A stretch of DNA of 64,000 bases from Vibrio harveyi NBRC 15634 = ATCC 14126 = KCTC 12724 (GCF_001591145.1 NZ_BCUF01000007.1:88605-152604), one strand, 5' to 3'; shown: positions 44,001-54,281, counted from the stretch's first letter. Translations and numbers: made by a program. The notes: generated by a model from the sequence alone, not told the origin.

Positions 44001-46115
44001 CTAGCTGACGGCGCGAACCTTACCTTGCTTCAAGTCGTTAAGCACTTGCGCCTTCGGACCATCTGCAATCACACTGCCTTTTTCCATGACTATCACGCGA
44101 TCAACAATGTCGAGCATTGAGGTTTTGTGTGTAATCAAAATCAGCGTCTCACTTGGTTTTAACTGCGCTAACTGATGTTTGATGTGCATTTCCGAACGGT
44201 TATCCATTGCACTGGTTGGCTCATCCATCAATAGCACAGGTGGGCGACCTAAAAACGCTCGCGCAATGGTTACCGCTTGACGCTGACCACCTGAAAGCAT
44301 CGCACCGCCTTCACCGACCTGACGCTCAAGACCCGCTGGGTCAGATTGAGTAAAGGCTGTGACGCCCGCTCGGTTTGCTGCATCTAATACATCGCGATCA
44401 TCGGTTAGTGGACGACCGAGTGTAATGTTGTCGCGAATCGAGCCGAAGAACAGATTCGAATCTTGCGGTACGCAGCCGATATTGCGTCGTACGTCCACGT
44501 GGTGAAGCTGTTCAATATCGGTGTCATCAATACGCACATGACCTTCTGTTGGCTTGTACAGACCCATTATCAAGCGTTCTAGCGTGGTTTTACCCGAACC
44601 AATACGACCGATGATCGCCACTTTCTCACCTGGATTGATGGTCAGGCTCAAATCACGAATCGATGCTACTGGTGCATCTGGGTAATGGAAGGTTACTCGG
44701 TCAATTTCAATCTTACCTTGCACGATAGGACGGTGAATGTAGCGTTTACCTTCTTCTTGCTCGTCTGGCATTTCCATCACTTGATTAATGATGGTCATCG
44801 AAGATTTCGCTTGGTTGTATCGGGTTGAAAGCAAAGAAAGCTGAACCATAGGACCAATCGCTCGACCACTTAGCATGGTTGCAGCAATCAAACCACCCAT
44901 GGTGAGGTCCCCATTCGCAATTAAGTACACGCCTAAAATGATCATGCCGACGTTACTACTTTGCTGCACAAAACCTGCTGCATTTTGAATACTGTCGGTG
45001 ATACGACGGCTCTTGATGTTCCAGTTTGCCATGTGTGCAACGGCTTCTTCCCAGCGGTATTGGAATTGGCTTTGTGCACTCAGCATTTTCACCGTTTCTA
45101 AGCCAGATAGGCTCTCAATCAAGTTAGCGTATTTCTGTGAAGCAAGACGTGAACCTTCTTCAATCGAGCGGCGCAATGGACCTTGGATCAACGCGGAGTG
45201 AATCATCAGAATCACCACGCCCACCATAGGCACGAATACTAAGTCGCCAGCCATTAACCAGATGATAATCAGGAAGAGAATCGCGAAAGGTAAGTCAATC
45301 AACGCACTTACCGTGGCAGAGGTAAAGAATTCACGAATGGATTCAAACTCTTGCAAGTGGCGAGCAAACGCACCCACAGAAGGCGGCTTGGATTCCATAC
45401 GGATGCCCATCACTTTGCTAAACAGCTTAGAGGAAATCAGGATGTCGGATTTCTTACCTGCCACGTCGATGAAGTAGTTACGCAGTGATTTGAGCAAGAA
45501 ATCAAACAAGAACACCACGAAGATACCGCTTGCCAACACCCATAGCGTCTCAAACGCGAGGTTTGGTACTACTTTGTCATACACCAAGCGAGTGAACATT
45601 GGTGCTGCGATAGCAAAGATGTTGATAAGGAGAGAAGCGATAAGCACATCGCGGTAGATGCGTTTAGATTGCCACAAGGTTGACCAGAACCAGTGACCTT
45701 CTTTGGTTTTGAGCACTTCGGGAGAGCGCTCGTCATAACGGAATTGCTTTTTAACTAAAAAATAGCGACCAGTGTACTGCTCAAGTAGGTCTTCTAGAGG
45801 AATGGAGATAGGCACCATTCCGCTTTCTAGGGTGGTGATTTCAGCTTCTTGCTTCTCAACGTTAATGCTATTGAGAACGCAAGAATCACCACCTTTAAGA
45901 AGTAAGATAGCCGGCAGAATTAGGCTAGAGATCTTGTCTAAATCTGCGCGGTTTTCCTTGGCAACCAATCCGGCCCTTTCCGCCGCTCTTGGTAGCAGAA
46001 ACGGGGTAAGCTTGCCATCAGAGAGCGGAAGACCGTTAATCAGGGCTTCCGGTGAGTTGGCTAGTCCGTAGTATCGGCTAACGTAAATGAGCGAGTTCAG
46101 TAAAGGGTCTTTCAT
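44001..46115 (-). CDS. lapB: Type I secretion ABC transporter, LapB family
   Basis: Start placed at 46115 (MKDPLLNSLIYVSRYYGL), 16 bases after the lapD stop. 704 residues. The N-terminal C39-like domain lacks the catalytic cysteine, as in adhesin exporters. The membrane domain has about six helices (140-420) and the nucleotide-binding domain shows Walker A IGRIGSGKTT, Q-loop CVPQDSNLFFGSIRDN, signature LSGGQRQ and Walker B VLLMDEPTSAMD. It exports a large RTX/Lap-type adhesin together with the HlyD-like LapC and an outer-membrane TolC-like protein not found in this window. Confidence 0.9.
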   Translation of the reverse strand: MKDPLLNSLIYVSRYYGLANSPEALINGLPLSDGKLTPFLLPRAAERAGLVAKENRADLDKISSLILPAILLLKGGDSCVLNSINVEKQEAEITTLESGMVPISIPLEDLLEQYTGRYFLVKKQFRYDERSPEVLKTKEGHWFWSTLWQSKRIYRDVLIASLLINIFAIAAPMFTRLVYDKVVPNLAFETLWVLASGIFVVFLFDFLLKSLRNYFIDVAGKKSDILISSKLFSKVMGIRMESKPPSVGAFARHLQEFESIREFFTSATVSALIDLPFAILFLIIIWLMAGDLVFVPMVGVVILMIHSALIQGPLRRSIEEGSRLASQKYANLIESLSGLETVKMLSAQSQFQYRWEEAVAHMANWNIKSRRITDSIQNAAGFVQQSSNVGMIILGVYLIANGDLTMGGLIAATMLSGRAIGPMVQLSLLSTRYNQAKSSMTIINQVMEMPDEQEEGKRYIHRPIVQGKIEIDRVTFHYPDAPVASIRDLSLTINPGEKVAIIGRIGSGKTTLERLIMGLYKPTEGHVRIDDTDIEQLHHVDVRRNIGCVPQDSNLFFGSIRDNITLGRPLTDDRDVLDAANRAGVTAFTQSDPAGLERQVGEGGAMLSGGQRQAVTIARAFLGRPPVLLMDEPTSAMDNRSEMHIKHQLAQLKPSETLILITHKTSMLDIVDRVIVMEKGSVIADGPKAQVLNDLKQGKVRAVS

Positions 46116-46131
46116 CCTTGGTATACCTTTC

Positions 46132-48054
46132 TTATTCCTTGTCGACGATGAAGCCTTGGAAGACTTCCACAAAGTGTTCGGTTAGGAAATCCAACTGAAT
46201 CTGTGTTTCAACACGAGATGCGATCGTGGTAATACCCAAGTTATGAGCAGTACGTGAGATCGAAGTCAGCGTGAACTTCTGTTTCTCGTCGTGCAAGTTA
46301 TGCGTGAATAGGTAATCCAGTTTTACGTAATTCGGGCGGAATTCCTGAATGTACTCAAGTGACTGGAAGTTACGACCATAGTTATCAACACCGAACTCTG
46401 CACCAGTTTGACGAATCGCGTTACACAGCAGGGCTGTATGGTGCGGATGGTCAATGAAACACGCTTCTGGAAGCTCAAAGTGAAGCATAGGTGCAACTTT
46501 CGGGTGCTTCTCTAGCATGCTGGTGGTCCAACGAATGAACGATGGTTGAGACAAGCTGCTTTGTGCGATGTTGATTGCCACTGGCTCTTTTAGCTCGCCG
46601 CTTTCTAACATCTTAATCATCGACTCAATGACGTATTGGTCGAAGATGTTGGTTGCGTCTAGTTGCTCAAGAGCAAACAGGTATTGGTTTGCACGGTAAG
46701 TCTCGCCATCTTTTTCGATGCTTGAGAACACCTCGTTGTGGAACACTTTACCCCAAGTATTTTTCGCAGACTGGAAGCGGAATTTAATCCAATCGCTGTG
46801 AATCGCTTCTTCAACCAGCGCTTTCCATTGCTGTTTACCCATAAGGTTAGAAGTATTTTCACCACCAACGAAGCCGTACGCTTTGTCTGGTTGCGCTTTC
46901 GCTTTCGACAAGGCGTTATCCACCATCGATAGTACTTCAGTGCGCGTTTTCTGATCTTTACTGTGTGCAACACCCAGTGATGCTTTTGGTTTCGCAAGAC
47001 CGGTAGGATCGGTATTCAGACCATTTACACAGTTAACGATACTGTCAGCTAGAATGCGCAGTTCGCTCTCATCCATGTGTGGGAATAATAGACCGAATTC
47101 ATCGCTAGATAGACGAGCAATGGTCGCTCCTGGTACATCGATAGTGTTTTTCAGACGTTGAGACAACTCTTTCACGTGGGCATCAGCGCGTTGATAGTCT
47201 TTCGTCTCGTAAATATCGCCAATGTATTCAGCATGGAGTAGCGCGATACCCCCTTGCGTTTGTTCTGCAAGCCATTGGTCAACTTGGTTAATGTAGAACG
47301 AGCGGTTACCTAGTTTGGAGATTGGGTCTAGGTAAGCTTGAGCACGCAGACGCTGTGCTTCTTTGGCTTGTTCTTTAAATGACAGTTCGATTTGTGCCGA
47401 CATTGAGTTGATGCCATCAACCACTGCAATTAGGTCCTTGGTTTTTGGACGCGCCAGTGGGTCACCAAACTGGTTGTTGGCGATCTCGTGCATTTTCTTC
47501 ACGATGGCAGCCAGCGGTTTTAATGAGCGACGTAGAATGTAAGAAATCGCAATCAGACCCACTAGGAAGATAATGCCAAATGCCGTAAGTAAGCGAATAA
47601 AGCCTTGCCAAAGTTGCTCGTAAGCAGCTCCTGGGTGGCTGATGATTTCAACTTCTGCAAGTTGCATCCAACCACTGGTTACCACGCGTTTATCATGAAT
47701 CGCTTTGAACAAGTTCAAGTCGATGAACCATTGTGGAACATGGCTTGGCTTGACTGGGTACGAGCGTACGATTTGGTAATCCGAATCTAACGCGGTGAGA
47801 CGTACGACAGAATAAGTACTGCCATCGAACAACGCATTAATCACGGATTCTACCGCCACCTTATCCTTGTCTTTTAAATAAGGTGCCAGTGCCAAACCAA
47901 CGGTGTTAATGGTGTTGTTGACCTCTGAACGTTGCTGCTGCTCTAAGCTGTCTCGAGTAGTGTTGAACTGGATTACGAATACTGATGCCATCAAGAGTAT
48001 AAAGACCGTAACCATTCCCACTACAAGCTTCTTATATAGGGTCATGTTTTTCAC
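46132..48054 (-). CDS. lapD: c-di-GMP receptor LapD (degenerate GGDEF/EAL)
   Basis: 640 residues. A membrane helix (about 9-28) and a periplasmic LapD/MoxY N-terminal domain (30-150) precede a second helix (152-174) and HAMP (ILRRSLKPLAAIVKKMHEIANNQF). The GGDEF domain has RLSSDEFGLLF in place of the active RGGDEF. The EAL domain has FHNEVF where EAL should be, so neither should be catalytic. Such proteins bind c-di-GMP and, when loaded, hold the protease LapG in the periplasm, keeping the adhesin on the surface. Its start overlaps the lapG stop by four bases. Confidence 0.92.
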   Translation of the reverse strand: MKNMTLYKKLVVGMVTVFILLMASVFVIQFNTTRDSLEQQQRSEVNNTINTVGLALAPYLKDKDKVAVESVINALFDGSTYSVVRLTALDSDYQIVRSYPVKPSHVPQWFIDLNLFKAIHDKRVVTSGWMQLAEVEIISHPGAAYEQLWQGFIRLLTAFGIIFLVGLIAISYILRRSLKPLAAIVKKMHEIANNQFGDPLARPKTKDLIAVVDGINSMSAQIELSFKEQAKEAQRLRAQAYLDPISKLGNRSFYINQVDQWLAEQTQGGIALLHAEYIGDIYETKDYQRADAHVKELSQRLKNTIDVPGATIARLSSDEFGLLFPHMDESELRILADSIVNCVNGLNTDPTGLAKPKASLGVAHSKDQKTRTEVLSMVDNALSKAKAQPDKAYGFVGGENTSNLMGKQQWKALVEEAIHSDWIKFRFQSAKNTWGKVFHNEVFSSIEKDGETYRANQYLFALEQLDATNIFDQYVIESMIKMLESGELKEPVAINIAQSSLSQPSFIRWTTSMLEKHPKVAPMLHFELPEACFIDHPHHTALLCNAIRQTGAEFGVDNYGRNFQSLEYIQEFRPNYVKLDYLFTHNLHDEKQKFTLTSISRTAHNLGITTIASRVETQIQLDFLTEHFVEVFQGFIVDKE

Positions 48055-48734
48055 TCGTCATAGTTAATTTTAGGTTTTTTTAACTGCAACTTACGTTCGC
48101 GCGAGCGTAAGTCATTCCAAAGGCTCAAACGTGAGGCTTTTCCTGCTAGCTCTCCAACGCTAGCAGAAGACTTCATTAGCCATAGGTTTGAACCATTAAA
48201 ACTGTAAATCGGTAGCAAATCGCTACGCTTGGAGGCTCGGACAATTTCTGGATTGATGTTGTCGAGAATGAGCGGCTCTGAACTTGGGGTTGGGTAATAG
48301 GCGAGTACCATGTGAAACTGATTCAATTCGATGGCTTTTACGTAGATCAAACGCATCTTTGAATCCGGTACGCCAAGCTCGAGTAAAGAGAAGTATTTGG
48401 CAATAGTGAAATCTTCACAGTCACCGGCATTGCTGCCTAAAAACTCGAGTGGTGTTGCCCAGTAGTCTTTTTTGCCCCATAGGTCTATGTCGTCAACGAA
48501 GTAAAGTTGATTGAAAAAGTCGTTAACGCCTGCCAGCTTTTCATGAGTCTCCAATGTTTTAAAAAAGTCGATATTATCTCGCCAGGTTTTCACGCGCATT
48601 CCAGCGCGTTCACCATAGACTGAAGTGACCGTATCGACCCATCTTTGTTCTTTGTTGTTCAAGGCACCAATTTGGAACGAAAAACAACTAATGCTGATTA
48701 ATAATGTAACTTTACGCTTCAATCTGGGTGGCAT
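48051..48734 (-). CDS. lapG: Periplasmic adhesin protease LapG (transglutaminase-like cysteine protease)
   Basis: 227 residues with an N-terminal signal sequence (LLISISCFSFQIGAL). The catalytic triad of the BTLCP family is visible: Cys in NAGDCEDFTIAKYFSLLELGV (about 105), His in NQFHMVLAYYP (about 141), Asp in LILDNINPE (about 156). LapG cuts the retention module of a giant adhesin, releasing the biofilm, unless LapD sequesters it. It overlaps lapD by four bases. Confidence 0.93.
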   Translation of the reverse strand: MPPRLKRKVTLLISISCFSFQIGALNNKEQRWVDTVTSVYGERAGMRVKTWRDNIDFFKTLETHEKLAGVNDFFNQLYFVDDIDLWGKKDYWATPLEFLGSNAGDCEDFTIAKYFSLLELGVPDSKMRLIYVKAIELNQFHMVLAYYPTPSSEPLILDNINPEIVRASKRSDLLPIYSFNGSNLWLMKSSASVGELAGKASRLSLWNDLRSRERKLQLKKPKINYDE

Positions 48735-48849
48735 ATTCGACTCACATCACAAGTGTACTCTTCCAATGGGCTCGACAGTGAGAAATAAGTGCTTTTTATT
48801 TAACCACTTATCAACACTTAAATATACATTGGAGAGTCCTTGCTGACAC

Positions 48850-50241
48850 TTACTCCTTAAGTGCGTTGGTTTTGGCGCTCAAAATTGGTTTAAGCAAGTA
48901 TTCCAAAACGGTTCGCTTACCTGTGATGATATCGACTGAAGCCGTCATACCTGGAATGATTGGCAAGTCTGCATCCTGTCCAAAACTGGTTTTCTCAGTT
49001 CGTACACGTACGATATAGAAGCTGTTGCCTTCCTCATCTTGTGTGGTGTCGGCACTGATGTGCTCCAGTTCCCCTTCAAGACCGCCGTACTTGGTAAAAT
49101 CGTACGCGGTGAATTTCACGATGGCATGAAGGTCAGGGCGCAAGAATGCGATGTCCTTCGGTGCAATTTTGGCTTCAACCAAAAGGGTATCTTCAGTTGG
49201 GACGATTTCGACGATGTCCATACCCGGTTGAATAACGCCGCCAACGGTGTTGACGTTCAATGTTTTGATAGTGCCTGTCACTGGAGAAACCACAACGGTA
49301 CGATTTACGCGGTCTTCCAAGCCCACAGCTGATTCCACGAGCGCAGAAAGTTGGTCTTGGGTGCTATTGAGCTTCTCTTGTTGTTCAGAACGGAATTTCA
49401 GAGCAACATCAATACGATTAAGCATGGATTCGCGGATACCAGATTTGATTACGGGAATCTTCAGTTCACTGGATGTCATTTCGCGGCGTGTGTCGTTCAC
49501 CTGACGCTGTAGTTTCAACAGTTCGATTTTAGGCACAACGCCTTCATCTGCGAGCGGCTTGGTAATGTCTAACTCTTTCTTGGCAAAACGATAGCTCTGG
49601 CGCAAGTTACTCACACGTGCTTGGATCTCAACCAGGTCTTGCTGCTTCTGCTTTACTTGCTGGTCGATAACTGAAATTTGGTTACGCAGATTATCTAGGT
49701 CTTCTCGGTATTCCGCTTTTTGGCGTTGCGTTAGGCGAGGTTGATTTTCTTCAAGCGTTGGTGGGAATGTCAGTTTTCCGTAATCAAGAACGACATTTTG
49801 TTCCCAGTTGCTGTCATCGAAATCGCGATTGACTTCGACACTACTGATCGACGCAGAAAGTTGCAGTACGGAAGCCGTCAAGTTGGCAACTTGTTGTTCA
49901 CGTTCACGGAAGTCTGAGCGGAAACGCGTGTCGTCAATCAATAACAACTGCTGACCTTTTTCGACTCGTTGACCTTCCTTCACCAAGATCTCTTTGACCA
50001 AACCACCTTCGAGATTTTGTACGACTTGGATTTGAGAGGAAGGGATAACCTTGCCTTGCCCTACGGTTACTTTATCGATTTGCGCCCACGACGCCCAAGC
50101 GATAGCCGCAACAAAGAATAACACCATCACCCACAGCATTAAGCGGGCACTATTTGGCGTATTTAGAAGCAATGCAGCGGTTTTGTCGTCAACAAAATCC
50201 AGCTCTTCGCTGCTTAGTTTGTTGTAGTTGTCTCGGCTCAT
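48850..50241 (-). CDS. lapC: Type I secretion membrane fusion protein, LapC family
   Basis: Start at the ATG at 50241 (MSRDNYNKLSSEELDFVDDKTAALLLNTPNSARLMLW), preceded by AAGGAATG. 463 residues. One membrane helix (about 35-55), lipoyl half-motifs (VIPSSQIQVVQNLEGGLVKEILVKEGQRVEKGQ), a long coiled-coil hairpin (about 110-300), and the HlyD C-terminal domain ending PGMTASVDIITGKRTVLEYLLKPI. It bridges LapB to the outer-membrane channel. It is the first gene of the Lap cluster, 115 bases before lapG. Confidence 0.9.
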   Translation of the reverse strand: MSRDNYNKLSSEELDFVDDKTAALLLNTPNSARLMLWVMVLFFVAAIAWASWAQIDKVTVGQGKVIPSSQIQVVQNLEGGLVKEILVKEGQRVEKGQQLLLIDDTRFRSDFREREQQVANLTASVLQLSASISSVEVNRDFDDSNWEQNVVLDYGKLTFPPTLEENQPRLTQRQKAEYREDLDNLRNQISVIDQQVKQKQQDLVEIQARVSNLRQSYRFAKKELDITKPLADEGVVPKIELLKLQRQVNDTRREMTSSELKIPVIKSGIRESMLNRIDVALKFRSEQQEKLNSTQDQLSALVESAVGLEDRVNRTVVVSPVTGTIKTLNVNTVGGVIQPGMDIVEIVPTEDTLLVEAKIAPKDIAFLRPDLHAIVKFTAYDFTKYGGLEGELEHISADTTQDEEGNSFYIVRVRTEKTSFGQDADLPIIPGMTASVDIITGKRTVLEYLLKPILSAKTNALKE

Positions 50242-50354
50242 CACATTCCTTGTTTTATAAAGACGGTTTATCTTTTTGATCTTATTATTATTAACGGAGC
50301 ATGTCAGCATACTCAGCTAATAAAAATGTGTGAAAGGGGTAAGTCCCCCCTCAT

Positions 50355-51581
50355 TTACTGTGCCTTGAACTTTGTTTTGTCCAACTGATGTTTTTTTAGT
50401 TTGTCGTACAAGGTTTTGCGCGACACTTGTAATTCTAGTTGAACCTCTTTGAGTCTGCCTCTATGTCGTTGCAAGGCATCAAACAACAAGCAATATTCAA
50501 AGTGTTCTGTGCGTTGGGTCATACTTTGGATTTCAATGCTTTTTTCGCTGTTCCAATCCTCCATACGAAACGCGTCCGGTTTCAATGCCCTTAATTCGGC
50601 AAACTGCCTCAATTGTTTGATGTTTTCTGGCCAATCGAGTTCCGTAATCCGCTTCACTTCATTCAGACTAATCTGAGGGGGTTGGAGCTGATAGCGACTC
50701 GCTGCATGACGCACGAAGTGTTTGTATAAGGGACCGATGTCTTCTTTGCGTTCATTCAAATTCGGCATCCGAATCATCTTCACTGAGCTTTCAATGCCTT
50801 TATCGACGGTGTTTGCAGCACCAAATACGCGTTGCAGTTTCGGGTGGTTAAACAAGCATTGCCACTGTTTTTCCGATATATGCTCGGCGCTGTGTAAGTA
50901 CAAACTGCAATGGCTTTTACCGTCTGTAAGATGATGTATGGTTTTGTCTAATGCTTCATGTGAAAGCTCGTATAAGTCTTCACCGGATGCGGCAATCAAC
51001 TCACTTTCTGCGGTCGCATGGATATCGTGAGCAAATTGAGCAGCGAGTCTTCGCCCTGTGCCATCTTCACCGACAAAAATGAGCGGCTGGTGGAGTGGGG
51101 CGCTTATCAGCGCACGGCGAATGTCGACCATAGCTTGACTGTGACCAATCATTTTTGGACCGACATGGGTTTGCATGTCGAGCTCTTTCTTTAGCCAGAC
51201 GTTTTCTTGCAATAAGACCAGTTTATCGCCGGCATTGTTGAGCGATTTTAATAGTTGCTCGGTAGAGAATGGCTTTTCAAGAAAGTCATACGCACCGCTC
51301 TTCATCGCTTCGACCGCGGTTTTTACATCACCATGCCCAGTTAATACGATAAATTGAAAGTGATTATTTTTGCCTAACAGGGTGCGCATGAACTCTAACC
51401 CATTCATCACTGGCATGTGGATATCGGTGATGATCAGTGCTGGCGTATTGGGATCAATCACGCGCAGCGCTTCAACTGCATTTGGGAAGCAAGTGACGTC
51501 AATTCCTTCAATCAATAACGCTTGAGTAACCGCATCACGAATATGCGGCTCATCATCGACAAAGAAAACAGGGTTATGCAT
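50355..51581 (-). CDS. NtrC/DctD-type response regulator with degenerate AAA+ domain
   Basis: Start at 51581 (MHNPVFFVDDEPHIRDAVTQAL), preceded by GAGGAAGACTCTC and overlapping the kinase gene by 8 bases. 408 residues. The receiver domain has its aspartate in ALIITDIHMPVMNG (about 54) and lysine in YDFLEKPFS. The central region resembles the AAA+ domain of sigma-54 activators, but Walker A reads VGEDGTGRR instead of GExGTGKE, and no GAFTGA loop is found. A Fis-type helix-turn-helix ends the protein (LKEVQLELQVSRKTLYDKLKKHQL). It probably regulates without activating sigma-54. Confidence 0.87.
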   Translation of the reverse strand: MHNPVFFVDDEPHIRDAVTQALLIEGIDVTCFPNAVEALRVIDPNTPALIITDIHMPVMNGLEFMRTLLGKNNHFQFIVLTGHGDVKTAVEAMKSGAYDFLEKPFSTEQLLKSLNNAGDKLVLLQENVWLKKELDMQTHVGPKMIGHSQAMVDIRRALISAPLHQPLIFVGEDGTGRRLAAQFAHDIHATAESELIAASGEDLYELSHEALDKTIHHLTDGKSHCSLYLHSAEHISEKQWQCLFNHPKLQRVFGAANTVDKGIESSVKMIRMPNLNERKEDIGPLYKHFVRHAASRYQLQPPQISLNEVKRITELDWPENIKQLRQFAELRALKPDAFRMEDWNSEKSIEIQSMTQRTEHFEYCLLFDALQRHRGRLKEVQLELQVSRKTLYDKLKKHQLDKTKFKAQ

Positions 51582-53517
51582 GAGAGTCTTCCTCTGCTGG
51601 ATGAAGTGAAACGAGAGGTACGCTGACGACAAAAGTCATCCCACCTGATAGCTGAGATTGTGTGTCCATTTGATGGCGAGCGTGACGGGTATAATCGGCA
51701 TCGTTATCAGCATCATCGCTATTAACATCATGATTATAAGCGCTGAGTGAGCCTTGATAGCTCTCCAAAATGCGTTTTGAGATGGTTAAACCCAGTCCGA
51801 GCCCCTCTGGCTTGGTGGTGTAAAACGGGTCGAAAATCTTAGCTAAGGCGTGTTCTGACATGCCGGGGCCGTTGTCAGAAACCAAAATATCGCAGTTACT
51901 CTGGTCACACTGCACGGCAATCGAAATCTGTGGGTCGATACAATACCCTTCCATAGCTTGAGCTGCGTTGTGGAATAGATTGATCAGCACTTGCTCAAGC
52001 TCGACGCTGTGAATCGCGAGTTTTACGTCGTATTCAATGGCTGGCACTTTAAGCGTCACTCCCTGTTTGATCAGCTTACTGCTCAGAATACGTGTCGCGT
52101 TGTGCACCGCATCGTGTAGAACCGATACCTCACTGTGTAGGTTGTCATCCGTCTTACGCGTGAAGACCTTTAAGCGTGCAATGACTTCGGCCATGGTATC
52201 GTTGAGCGACAGCATCTTATCCAGATTGTCCGCCACCATTGAGTAACGCTCCATTGTCATTAAACGCTGCGAGTTTTCGGTGTAAGTCCGCAGCGCAGCC
52301 AATGGCTGGTTGATTTCGTGATTAATGCTTGCAGACAGTTCACCAAGTAGCGCTAACTTTGCCGCTTGAGTTAGCTCTTGTTGCGTTTGCTTCAGTTCTT
52401 GTTGGCTCTGCTCATATTGATGCACGGTTTGTTGTAACTTGTGGTTGGCTTGGCTGAGGATGAAAGTTCTCTCTGTTACCTTTTCTTCCAAGCTGGCATT
52501 GACATTGGCAAGACGTGCTTTGTTGACCAGCATTTGGAACCATGCCAACGCAATTAACCCCACGAGCGCATACAGCAGCAGATAAACTATGTCGGCTTGC
52601 AATACAGCGGTGAAGACTTCTTGTTGGCTAATCAGTGCAATGACGCGAAAACCTTTGTCAAACAGATTGGTCGCGTAAGCAAGGTAGTTGGGTGACATCA
52701 AGAGTTGGTTGTTTTCAAACTGATTGACTCCGCTTTGCCCAGTGAGCTCGCCACGATATTGAGGAAGGGTATCACCGTATTGTTGAGTTTGATTGAGCTC
52801 TTGTTTTGCTTGTTCAGATAACGGGAACAGAGCGCGATAGCGCCAATCGGGCAAGTTACTCATGAACACCACGTCGTGCACACCCGCAACCAGTAAATCG
52901 CCATCATCTTGTGCCAAGCGCTGTTCTAGCTGCTCCAAATTGACTTTAACTGTTATTACGCCTGCGACTTCGCCATCGACCCAAAGTGGTGATGAGAAGA
53001 AATATCCGCGCTTATTGGAGCGAACCCCGAGGGCAACGTATTGAGCCTTCTCCCCATTTAATGCGTGTTGAAAGTAAGGACGAAAGGCAAAATTAGAACC
53101 GACGAAACTGTCGTCTTGTTGATAGTTGCTTGATGCGATCACCAAACCGGTTTTATTGTGCACGTAAATAGTGTCAGCGAGGCTTTGTGCTAACCAATCA
53201 GAGAGCAATAAATTGAAGGATTCTGACGGTTTACCCTCTTTGACCGCTGTGAGTAATCTTGGGTCATGGCTGAGCAAGTTCGGGATTTTTTCAAACTTTG
53301 CCAGTTCATAATCGATTTCCTGTGCAACCTGCGAAGCTTGAGTTTGCAGCTTATTTTGCCACTGATCATGTTGATGCTGGGTTGCGTATTTATGAGTCAA
53401 CATCAGCCCGACCAGACCGATGGCGAGCAAGACCAATAAAAAATGGCGCAGAGCTTTGGGGTTAAGTAGGTTCACGATTGGCTCACTAGTTTTTAACGCC
53501 ATGTTATCAAAAGGCAT
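51574..53517 (-). CDS. Sensor histidine kinase, DctB type
   Basis: 647 residues. Helices at about 24-42 and 315-337 enclose a large periplasmic double-Cache sensor (FVGSNFAFRPYFQHALNGEKAQYVALGVRSNKRGYFFSSPLW). A coiled coil (345-395) precedes HisKA (LALLGELSASINHEINQPLAALRTYTEN) and HATPase_c (N box INLFHNAAQAME, G1 VSDNGPGMS, G2 GLGLGLTIS). This layout matches DctB-like C4-dicarboxylate or amino-acid sensors. It is translationally coupled to the degenerate response regulator and lies just before the Lap cluster on the same strand. Confidence 0.9.
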   Translation of the reverse strand: MPFDNMALKTSEPIVNLLNPKALRHFLLVLLAIGLVGLMLTHKYATQHQHDQWQNKLQTQASQVAQEIDYELAKFEKIPNLLSHDPRLLTAVKEGKPSESFNLLLSDWLAQSLADTIYVHNKTGLVIASSNYQQDDSFVGSNFAFRPYFQHALNGEKAQYVALGVRSNKRGYFFSSPLWVDGEVAGVITVKVNLEQLEQRLAQDDGDLLVAGVHDVVFMSNLPDWRYRALFPLSEQAKQELNQTQQYGDTLPQYRGELTGQSGVNQFENNQLLMSPNYLAYATNLFDKGFRVIALISQQEVFTAVLQADIVYLLLYALVGLIALAWFQMLVNKARLANVNASLEEKVTERTFILSQANHKLQQTVHQYEQSQQELKQTQQELTQAAKLALLGELSASINHEINQPLAALRTYTENSQRLMTMERYSMVADNLDKMLSLNDTMAEVIARLKVFTRKTDDNLHSEVSVLHDAVHNATRILSSKLIKQGVTLKVPAIEYDVKLAIHSVELEQVLINLFHNAAQAMEGYCIDPQISIAVQCDQSNCDILVSDNGPGMSEHALAKIFDPFYTTKPEGLGLGLTISKRILESYQGSLSAYNHDVNSDDADNDADYTRHARHQMDTQSQLSGGMTFVVSVPLVSLHPAEEDSHA

Positions 53518-53645
53518 TTAGTGATGCTGTGAGCTGCTGCGACAACGTGACATAACACAAAACCGCAATCAGGGTTCTCGCTTGCTTTCCTTGAATTTCC
53601 CTATCATCGGGCGCACAATCGACAAAAACGAGTGAAGGAGTGAAG

Positions 53646-54281
53646 ATGGAACTTGCTGATATTCGTCGTGAGTACACAAAAGGTGGCCTGCGTCGTAAAG
53701 ATTTAAAAGCAGATCCGATTGATCAATTTAACCTATGGTTAGAGCAAGCGGTACAAGCAGGGTTGACTGATCCAACCGCAATGACGGTCGCGACAGTGGA
53801 CGAAAATGGCATGCCGTTTCAACGCATTGTGCTGCTGAAAAACGTCGATAAAGATGGCTTTGTGTTCTACACCAACTTGGGCAGCCGTAAAGCGCAGCAG
53901 CTTGAGCACAACAGCAACATCAGCCTGCATTTCCCATGGCATCCACTTGAGCGTCAGGTTCACATCACAGGTGTGGCAGAAAAGCTAACGCCGATGGAGA
54001 ACATGAAGTACTTCACTTCTCGCCCGAAAGACAGCCAATTGGCTGCGATTGCGAGCAAACAAAGTAGCCGTATTTCTGCACGTGGTGTATTGGAAGGTAA
54101 ATTCCTAGAGTTGAAGCAGAAGTTTGCCAAGGGTGAAATCCCGATGCCATCCTTCTGGGGTGGTTTCCGCGTCAAGCCGCAAAGCATTGAATTCTGGCAA
54201 GGTGGTGAACATCGTCTGCATGACCGTTTCTTGTTCTCAAATCAAGAAGGCGAGTGGGACATCGATCGCCTTGCGCCGTAA
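53646..54281 (+). CDS. pdxH: Pyridoxamine 5'-phosphate oxidase
   Basis: Start at the ATG at 53646 ([20 protein letters not shown]), 7 bases after GAAGGAG; a GTG two codons earlier is possible. 211 residues. FMN/PLP-site motifs typical of Pdx[91 protein letters not shown] and the C-terminal RLAP. It oxidises pyridoxine- or pyridoxamine-phosphate to pyridoxal phosphate with oxygen and FMN. Monocistronic. Confidence 0.97.
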   Translation: MELADIRREYTKGGLRRKDLKADPIDQFNLWLEQAVQAGLTDPTAMTVATVDENGMPFQRIVLLKNVDKDGFVFYTNLGSRKAQQLEHNSNISLHFPWHPLERQVHITGVAEKLTPMENMKYFTSRPKDSQLAAIASKQSSRISARGVLEGKFLELKQKFAKGEIPMPSFWGGFRVKPQSIEFWQGGEHRLHDRFLFSNQEGEWDIDRLAP

